From Gemmatimonadota bacterium (lineage in GTDB: Bacteria; Gemmatimonadota; Gemmatimonadetes; Gemmatimonadales; GWC2-71-9): DNA of 64,000 nucleotides. Positions 58,721 to 64,000 of this stretch are shown one piece after another. The stretch is taken from the NCBI GenBank assembly GCA_003221005.1, contig QHTZ01000078.1, positions 1-64,000 on the forward strand. The letters run 5' to 3'. Below the pieces are notes generated by a model. That model saw only the letters and a program-made list of their open reading frames with translations, was not told the DNA's origin and searched no databases. Within the stretch, counting starts at the first letter, position 1. Every line of letters begins with the position of its first letter. Position numbers and translations under genes: made by a program.

Positions 58721-59053
58721 ATGCGCTGCTGGCCCCTTGGCTTCCTCATCGTCCTCAGCTGCACGACGACCACCCGCGTCGTCCGCCTCTCGCCCGCGAA
58801 GTACGAGCCGCGACCCACGGATAGCCCAGTTCAACTGTACAGCGCCAAGCTGCCCAATTGTCCCTTTGAAGAGATTGGGCTTGTCAATGCGCGGAAGGAG
58901 TACGGCGTCGTCTCGACGAATACGGTGGTGGACGCGCTTCGAAAGAAGGTGAGAGAGCTTGGCGGGGACGCCCTTGTTGGAGTCGGCTTCGTCCACGGTG
59001 GCGACCTCGCGGGCACCGTGATACGGTTCAAGCGCGACGACTGTACGCAATGA
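58721..59053 (+). CDS. Small lipoprotein, unknown
   Basis: A 110-residue protein from ATG 58721 with an excellent AGGAGG 6 nt upstream; the track start at 58625 should be trimmed. The signal peptide ends in a lipobox (LGFLIVLSCTTT). The mature part has CPFEEIGLVNARKEYG and VRELGGDALVGVGFVHGG, an arrangement that recalls heavy-metal-binding-like YbjQ folds, but this is only a resemblance. Confidence 0.7.
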   Translation: MRCWPLGFLIVLSCTTTTRVVRLSPAKYEPRPTDSPVQLYSAKLPNCPFEEIGLVNARKEYGVVSTNTVVDALRKKVRELGGDALVGVGFVHGGDLAGTVIRFKRDDCTQ

Positions 59054-59113
59054 ACGGCGCCAACGAGGGTTCCACCATGTTCGAGTCCACACCGTCAGCC
59101 ATGTATACCCAGC

Positions 59114-59356
59114 ATGGATGCGATCCTCAACCGGTGGTTCACAACGTACGAGGAAGCGCGAGCCTCGCTCGACGCGGAGGGTGGCTACTTGCTGCCGTAC
59201 CGGAGGCAGTTCTTCGTGACCACGCGGGAGGGCATCCGAGAGCTCGGCCTGGATCCCGACGACCCGGACTGGGCGGGCATCGGATGGGATTGGGTGCGGC
59301 CGCTTGATGCGATGGCGTGGGAGCGACTGCGAGAGCGTCGAGCGATTGCGAGATGA
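59114..59356 (+). CDS. Hypothetical protein, 80 aa
   Basis: A small soluble protein, MDAILNRWFTTYEEARASLD at the start and WERLRERRAIAR at the end, rich in Trp and Asp in the middle (DPDDPDWAGIGWDWV). Codon use is normal for the window. I recognise no domain. It lies in a run of small accessory genes. Confidence 0.6.
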   Translation: MDAILNRWFTTYEEARASLDAEGGYLLPYRRQFFVTTREGIRELGLDPDDPDWAGIGWDWVRPLDAMAWERLRERRAIAR

Positions 59357-59383
59357 TCCGCTAGACAGCGTCCGCCCGCACAC

Positions 59384-59863
59384 ATGGAACCGATTGACGC
59401 CCTGCGCACGCATCTGAAGCGGCTGCTGAGCTGGGGGGACGCTCACGCGGACCTCGATGCCGCCGTCGCCGATCTTCCCCCCAACGTCCGGGGCGTGACG
59501 CCGCCCGGCCTGCCGTACTCACCCTGGCAGCTGCTCGAGCACATCCGTCTCACCCAGGCAGACATCCTGGCGTTCTGCGAGCGGCCCGACTACCACGAGC
59601 CGCATTGGCCGGATGAATACTGGCCTGGAGCCGCGGCTCCGCCCGACGCCAAGGCCTGGGACGCGAGCATCGCCGCGTTTCACCGCGATCGTGCGGCGCT
59701 GGAACGCATGATCGCCGACCCGGCGTGTGATCTGTTTGCCAAAGTGCCCGCCGGCACCGGGCAGACGTTCCTGCGCGAATTCCTGCTCGTGGCGGACCAC
59801 ACCGCCTATCACGTGGGGCAGCTCGTAGCGGTGCGCCGCCTGCTGGGGCAGTGGGCCAAGTAG
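59384..59863 (+). CDS. DinB-family four-helix protein
   Basis: A 159-residue DinB/YfiT-like protein with likely metal-binding histidines in WQLLEHIRLTQ and LVADHTAYHVGQLVAVRRLL. DinB-fold enzymes include thiol-dependent S-transferases and detoxification enzymes; the substrate here is unknown. The end overlaps the open frame of the next gene. Confidence 0.82.
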   Translation: MEPIDALRTHLKRLLSWGDAHADLDAAVADLPPNVRGVTPPGLPYSPWQLLEHIRLTQADILAFCERPDYHEPHWPDEYWPGAAAPPDAKAWDASIAAFHRDRAALERMIADPACDLFAKVPAGTGQTFLREFLLVADHTAYHVGQLVAVRRLLGQWAK

Positions 59864-59895
59864 CACGACGTAAGCGTTCAGGAGCGGCGGCGGGC

Positions 59896-60240
59896 ATGAC
59901 GGCTATTGAGTACCGCACCATGGCTCTCGGTCTCCCCGAAGCGTCCGAGAACAAGCACATGAGCCATCCGGACTTCCGGGTGGCTGGCCGGATCTTCGCA
60001 ACGCTCGGCTATCCCCGGCGCGGGTGGGGCATGGTCAAACTCACCCCTGAGCAACAAGAGTTCTTTGTTCGCGCGCAGCCTGGGGCATTCGTGCCAGTGA
60101 ACGGGGCCTGGGGACGCGCGGGCGCCACGAATGTCCGGTTGCCGGCCGCAAAGAAGGGCGCCGTGCGCGAAGCCCTGATGATCGCCTGGCGCAACCGAGC
60201 ACCCAAACGGCTCGTCGCGCTTCACGTCCCTGATGAGTGA
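59896..60240 (+). CDS. MmcQ/YjbR-family protein
   Basis: About 114 residues from ATG 59896 (MTAIEYRTMALGLPEASE), preferred to the track start at 59851, which precedes the family region. The MmcQ/YjbR fold is marked by LPEASENKHMSHPDFRVAGRIFATL and later by VKLTPEQQEFFVRAQPGAFVPVNGAWGRAGATNV. Double-wing DNA-binding-like fold, role unclear. The stop lies in the overlap with the next gene (8 nt). Confidence 0.82.
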   Translation: MTAIEYRTMALGLPEASENKHMSHPDFRVAGRIFATLGYPRRGWGMVKLTPEQQEFFVRAQPGAFVPVNGAWGRAGATNVRLPAAKKGAVREALMIAWRNRAPKRLVALHVPDE

Positions 60241-61393
60241 CGCGCACACGCGGGCACCGATGGTCAGTATCCTGCTCTGCTGCGCTGCCGGTGCCTGTGG
60301 GCCGATCATGGATGAACGCCTGCCGGACAGGACTGAGCGCGTCCGGGCCTATCTGAGCGCGCTCGTCGCCCAGTCGAAGGTGCCTGGCATCCAGTATCTG
60401 GTGATGGACTCCACGCGCACGCTGTTCGAATACGACGGCGGCTGGGCGGACATCCGCGGCCATGTGCCGATGGAGTCAAGCACGACCATGATGGCCTATT
60501 CGATGAGCAAGACGATCACGGCAGCGGCGGTGCTACGACTGGTCGAGGCGCGTAGAATCGGGCTCGATGATCCTCTGGACCGCTACGTGGCTTCGAGCCC
60601 ATATGGCCCGAGCGTCACGGTCCGCCAGCTGGTCTCGCACACATCGGGGATTCCGAACCCGATTCCCCTGCGCTGGGTGCACGCGGCAGCGCGTCACGCC
60701 GCGTTTGACGAGAACGCGGCGCTTGCGGCGGTTCTGCGCGAGTATCACGAACTGCGGTTCCCGCCGGGGACGAAGTACGCCTACTCTAACATGGGGTACT
60801 GGCTCCTCGGCAGGGTGGTCGAGAGCGCCAGCGGCGAGGCGTTTACGTCGTATGTGACCGAGCACGTCCTCAGCCCGCTCGGCATCTCGCCCCAAGAGCT
60901 CGGATTCGCGATCCTCGACTCCGCCCACCACGCCGCTGGCTACCTTGAGAAGTACTCCCTGCTCAACCTGGTGAAGGGATTTCTGATCGACTCCGAGCTC
61001 GTCGGGGGATACGAAGGCCCATGGTTGCGAATCCGGAGCCACTATCCAAACGGGCCGGCATTCGGTGGGCTCGTCGGCACCGCTAGGGGTTTCGGCACGT
61101 TTCTGCAGGACCAGCTCCGTCAACACTCTGCGATCTTCAACGACACGACGCGGGCGCTCTTCTTCGAGCCACAGCGGACGGCGCAGGGACGGGACGTACT
61201 GATGACGCTCGGCTGGCACATCGGAGACCTGGGCGGGATGCGCTTCTTCTACAAGGAGGGTGGGGGCGGGGGCTTCCACAACATGATGAGGGTATATCCT
61301 GCCTATGGCCTCGCGACTGTCGTGATCACCAACGCGACGGGCTTCAACGTGAACAGATGCCTGAACACACTGGATCGCCAGTTCCTACCTTAA
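60233..61393 (+). CDS. Serine beta-lactamase-like hydrolase (class C / esterase fold), lipoprotein
   Basis: A 386-residue protein. A short hydrophobic start with lipobox-like CAAGACG (ATG 60233; ATG 60260 is an alternative) suggests export. The fold motifs are SMSK (SxxK with the nucleophile), YSN (YxN) and a late GGGGGFH. ASPYGPSVTVRQLVSHTSGIPN is typical of the beta-lactamase family (penicillin-binding-protein-related) hydrolases. It could be an esterase, peptidase or true beta-lactamase; resistance should not be assumed. Confidence 0.87.
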   Translation: MSDAHTRAPMVSILLCCAAGACGPIMDERLPDRTERVRAYLSALVAQSKVPGIQYLVMDSTRTLFEYDGGWADIRGHVPMESSTTMMAYSMSKTITAAAVLRLVEARRIGLDDPLDRYVASSPYGPSVTVRQLVSHTSGIPNPIPLRWVHAAARHAAFDENAALAAVLREYHELRFPPGTKYAYSNMGYWLLGRVVESASGEAFTSYVTEHVLSPLGISPQELGFAILDSAHHAAGYLEKYSLLNLVKGFLIDSELVGGYEGPWLRIRSHYPNGPAFGGLVGTARGFGTFLQDQLRQHSAIFNDTTRALFFEPQRTAQGRDVLMTLGWHIGDLGGMRFFYKEGGGGGFHNMMRVYPAYGLATVVITNATGFNVNRCLNTLDRQFLP

Positions 61394-61908
61394 GACCGGG
61401 CCCCGAAGCCCCCTTCGTCGCCCGCGCGCAGGGGCGCGCGTACCTCGCGGCCGGGCTGTTTTCGGGTTTCTTCGTCCTCATGGGCGTCCTGCTGACCCGC
61501 GAGAGCGCGCAGACCTGGCCAGTGCTCGTGGTCGCCTGCGGCGTGGCGGCGTTCATGCTCGCGGGCCTCGCCTATCTGCGCCTCGAGGTCGGCTCCGAGG
61601 GCATCCGCTACCGCAGCGTCGGCAGCAATCGCTCGCTCCGGTTCTCGGAGATCGAGCGTGCCTACTTCGAGACGGTCGTCAACCGTGCCGCGCCGCGCGG
61701 GCTCGTCACGTTCTGGATAAAACCGAAAGCAGGAAATGCGCTGCGGGTCAACCTGCGCACGTTCCCGCCGGGCGCGGCTACCCGCCTGCTGACCGCCCTG
61801 GAGCGACACGGCATCGCGATCGCGGTGCCCGACTCGGCGGCTGCCCTGGGGATGACGCGGGAGCTCCGGGGGCACGCCGCCCGGCCTGGGCCGCGCCGAC
61901 CGGGCTGA
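61357..61908 (+). CDS. Membrane protein with a PH-like domain
   Basis: A 183-residue protein. Two membrane helices (AAGLFSGFFVLMGVLLTR and WPVLVVACGVAAFMLAGLAYL) are followed by a segment LEVGSEGIRYRSVGSNRSLRFSEIERAYFE typical of bacterial PH-like domains. The ATG at 61357 overlaps the hydrolase end by 37 nt; a later start is possible. Function unknown. Confidence 0.65.
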   Translation: MPEHTGSPVPTLRPGPEAPFVARAQGRAYLAAGLFSGFFVLMGVLLTRESAQTWPVLVVACGVAAFMLAGLAYLRLEVGSEGIRYRSVGSNRSLRFSEIERAYFETVVNRAAPRGLVTFWIKPKAGNALRVNLRTFPPGAATRLLTALERHGIAIAVPDSAAALGMTRELRGHAARPGPRRPG

Positions 61909-61922
61909 TCTACTCGCTCCGC

Positions 61923-62750
61923 CTATCTCTGACATCGCGGGCAGAACGTCGTCGCCCGCAGGTCGATCGTGTGCGTCGTGACCAGCTTCTTCCCGCAGCG
62001 CACGCACGGCTCGCCACCGCGGCCGTACACTGTCAGCTCGAACTGGAACCGCCCGCGCTCTCCGGTGCCGGTGCGGTAATCGCGGACGGTCGTTCCGGCT
62101 GAAGCGACGGCGCGCTCCAGCACGCTCTGCACCGCGGCGTGCAGCCGGGCGAACTCTTCGAGCGAGAGCTTGTCAGTGCGTTTCGACGGGTCGATCCCGG
62201 CCTCGAACAACGCCTCGTTGGCGTAGATGTTGCCGATCCCCGCGACACGCCGCTGATCCATGATTGCCTTCTTCACGGCGGCGCGCGTGCCTTGCAGCCG
62301 CTGCGCGAACACGAACGGCGTGAACGTCTCGTCGAGCGGCTCGGGGCCGATGCGACCGGTGTAGGTCGCCCAGCCCCGCTCGTCCAGCAGCCACACGGTG
62401 CCCAGCCGCCGCACGTCGCGGTACACGAACAGGCGGCCATCTTCCAGCGTGCACGTGAGCACGGCGTACTTCGCCTCGTCCCTCGTGAGCGGGCGATCGT
62501 ACACGACGAGCGACCCGGTCATGCGCGGCTGGACCACGAGCCGGTGGCCGCTCGCGAGCCGCAGCACGGCGTGCTTGGCGCGCCGGCTCACCTCCTCGAA
62601 CGCGTTCCCAGTGATCGTCTTCAACAGCCGGGGCTTGGTGACGCGGCGCAGCACGTCGGTCTTGGCGAGGCGGGCGCGGGTGATGCGGTGGCCTTCGAGC
62701 CGCGGGGCGAGCTGCCGAACGATCGTCTCGACTTCAGGGAGTTCCGGCAC
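61923..62750 (-). CDS. mutM: Formamidopyrimidine-DNA glycosylase
   Basis: A 275-residue base-excision repair glycosylase/AP lyase that removes 8-oxoguanine. The mature N-terminus PELPEVETI has the catalytic Pro and Glu; VAGIGNIYANEALFEAGI is the helix-two-turn-helix; the C-terminal zinc finger is CVRCG...CPRC. Complete. The ATG lies 17 nt inside the end of purD, so the two are coupled. Confidence 0.95.
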   Translation of the reverse strand: MPELPEVETIVRQLAPRLEGHRITRARLAKTDVLRRVTKPRLLKTITGNAFEEVSRRAKHAVLRLASGHRLVVQPRMTGSLVVYDRPLTRDEAKYAVLTCTLEDGRLFVYRDVRRLGTVWLLDERGWATYTGRIGPEPLDETFTPFVFAQRLQGTRAAVKKAIMDQRRVAGIGNIYANEALFEAGIDPSKRTDKLSLEEFARLHAAVQSVLERAVASAGTTVRDYRTGTGERGRFQFELTVYGRGGEPCVRCGKKLVTTHTIDLRATTFCPRCQR

Positions 62751-64000
62751 GGGCCACCTCCCGCCACCCGATGTCGCGGCGGTACGCTTTTCCCTCGAAC
62801 GTGATGCGCGCCGCCACGCCGGCGCTGCGTTCCGCCGCGGCCGCGACCGACGCCGCCAGCCCGGTCACCGCGAGCACGCGGCCGCCCGCCACCCGCAGCG
62901 TGCCGTCGGCATCACGAGCGGTCCCCGCATGGAACACGAGCACGTCATCGCCGAGGTCCGGGGGGAGCTGGATGGTCGCGCCCACTTCCGGCTGCTCGGG
63001 ATAGCCGCGCGCGGCGAGCACCGTCGTGACGGCCGCGCCGGTCGCCGGGATGACGTCCCGGTCCGGCCGCCAGCCGCCGCCCGCGATGGCGGCGAGCTGG
63101 CTCGTCGCGCCGCGGGGGAGCACGGGGAGCACGGCCTCGGCCTCGGGGTCGCCGAAGCGGCAGTTGAACTCGAGCACGTACGGCGTGCCGTCGGGCGCGA
63201 GCATCAGGCCCGCGTACAGGACTCCCTGGTATGGCGCGCCGCGGGCGGCCATCTCCTGGAGCGTGGGCTCGAGCACCTGGCGGCGCACCCGCTCGAGCAG
63301 CGCGTCGGTGACGAGACCGACCGGACAGTACGCACCCATGCCGCCGGTGTTGGGGCCGGTGTCCCCCTCGAGCAGCCGTTTGTGGTCTTGCGCCGGCGGG
63401 AGAATCACGATCCGCTCCCCGTCGGTGACGGCGAGGACCGACAGCTCCTCGCCTGCGAGGAACTCCTCGACCACGATCTCGCGCCCCGCCTCCCCGAAGG
63501 CGCCTTCGCCGAGCATCGCGCGCGCCGTGCGCTGCGCGGCGGCGCGCGTGGCGCAGACGACCGCGCCCTTGCCCCCGGCGAGCCCCGACGCTTTCACCAC
63601 GAGGGGCTCGGCGTGCGTGGCCAGGTAGGCGAGCGCGGGGTCGAGCTCGCGGAACGTGCGGCTCGGAGCCGTGGGGACGCCCGCCCGCTGCATCACTTCC
63701 TTCGCGAAGGCCTTGGAGGACTCGAGGCGGGCGGCGGCCTGCGTCGGCCCAAACACGGAACGGCCGGCCGCGCGTAAGCGGTCGGCGAGGCCCGCCGCGA
63801 GCGGGGCCTCCGGCCCGACGACGACCAGATCGATCCGCTGTTCGGCGGCCGCCGCGACGAGACCGTCCACGGCGCTCGCCGGAATCTTGAGGTTGGTGCC
63901 GAGCGCCGCGGTACCGGGGTTGCCCGGCGCGGTGAACAGGGTCGCCTCGGGGGTGTCGCGCTTCAGCGCCCAGCAGAGCGCGTGTTCGCGGCCACCCCCG
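62734..64000 (-). CDS. purD: Phosphoribosylamine-glycine ligase, 5' end beyond the window
   Basis: ATP-grasp enzyme of purine synthesis. The frame stays open past the track start to the window edge, where it reads GGGREHALCWALKRD and APGNPGTAALGTN, the normal PurD N-terminus, so only about the first six residues are missing. Other motifs: VVGPEAPLAAGLADRL, VKASGLAGGKGAVV, GDTGPNTGGMGAYCPV and LEFNCRFGDPEAEAVLP. Coupled to mutM by a 17-nt overlap. Confidence 0.95.
   Translation of the reverse strand, partial: GGGREHALCWALKRDTPEATLFTAPGNPGTAALGTNLKIPASAVDGLVAAAAEQRIDLVVVGPEAPLAAGLADRLRAAGRSVFGPTQAAARLESSKAFAKEVMQRAGVPTAPSRTFRELDPALAYLATHAEPLVVKASGLAGGKGAVVCATRAAAQRTARAMLGEGAFGEAGREIVVEEFLAGEELSVLAVTDGERIVILPPAQDHKRLLEGDTGPNTGGMGAYCPVGLVTDALLERVRRQVLEPTLQEMAARGAPYQGVLYAGLMLAPDGTPYVLEFNCRFGDPEAEAVLPVLPRGATSQLAAIAGGGWRPDRDVIPATGAAVTTVLAARGYPEQPEVGATIQLPPDLGDDVLVFHAGTARDADGTLRVAGGRVLAVTGLAASVAAAAERSAGVAARITFEGKAYRRDIGWREVARAGTP

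Noticed and set aside
60233-61393. Antibiotic-resistance beta-lactamase
   Set aside because: The fold motifs fit the broad serine hydrolase family, which includes many esterases and peptidases; nothing in sequence or context shows drug hydrolysis.

Overview
This is a compact, GC-rich (about 70 %) stretch of bacterial chromosome. Genes lie in long same-strand runs, and stop and start codons very often overlap (ATGA, GTGA, TGATG). GTG starts are common, and TTG or even CTG starts appear. The content (three PD40-propeller lipoproteins, DUF885 and S46 peptidases, a UbiE-UbiD-UbiA-UbiX set of the kind used for menaquinone by futalosine-pathway bacteria, CstA, many small outer-membrane barrels and lipoproteins) fits a Gram-negative chemoheterotroph. 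Gemmatimonadota is my best guess, from gene style only; there is no rRNA or other marker to prove it. I saw no tRNA, rRNA, CRISPR array, transposase or phage gene.

Layout. 1-3588 (+): end of a TolC-like gene, EmrA/EmrB-type efflux pump, SDR. 3585-4829 (-): M20 peptidase. 4883-8923 (+): isopropylmalate synthase-like enzyme, DUF885 protein, MFS carrier. 9236-14562 (-): cstA-ybdD peptide/pyruvate-type importer and three tandem paralogous PD40 lipoproteins. 14561-24522 (+): FabG-like SDR, a lipoprotein / zinc-ribbon / DUF4139 / phosphoesterase run, then glutaryl-CoA-dehydrogenase-like enzyme, EtfB, EtfA and ETF:quinone oxidoreductase (acyl-CoA electrons into the quinone pool), then a GGDEF protein. 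37099-24529 (-): a tightly packed 15-gene run from gpmI through a tungstate/molybdate ABC transporter, a PTPS-like protein, fdhD, mobA, mobB, moeA, a GGDEF protein and marC to two envelope proteins. Two genes in this run, mobA and the permease gene, are frame-broken. 37110-46001 (+): SH3-like protein, DUF2281-like protein, guaB, two paralogous amino-acid permeases flanking a membrane LytTR regulator, nrnA, YceI. 46004-49754: small lipoprotein (-), then mrp, MATE pump, SAM hydrolase (+). 49777-51917 (-): ECF sigma factor, zinc anti-sigma factor, alpha-hydroxy-acid oxidase. 52015-61908 (+): late menaquinone genes, S46 peptidase, YfcE-like phosphodiesterase and a run of small accessory genes. 61923-64000 (-): mutM and purD (cut by the window end).

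The most unusual signal is not a gene. The window is dotted with short tandem arrays and palindromes lying between genes and, in frame, inside genes. Four loci have a striking form: about four tandem units, a short spacer, then the same array inverted, giving a long hairpin. Their unit lengths are 7, 7, 10 and 13 nt. Two of them fill the whole intergenic gap and end exactly 11 nt before the next start codon (etfB and nrnA). A second class is a single arm of four GGGGACG-like heptamers, 28 nt long, found at etfA/ETF-QO, cstA/ybdD and inside mrp and the M20 gene. Other points worth attention: the ETF-QO lacks one of four canonical Fe-S cysteines, ubiX can only start at CTG, the sigma-factor gene has no standard start where homology demands one, and a LexA-type CGAAC-N4-GTTCG box lies between cstA and a FabG-like gene.
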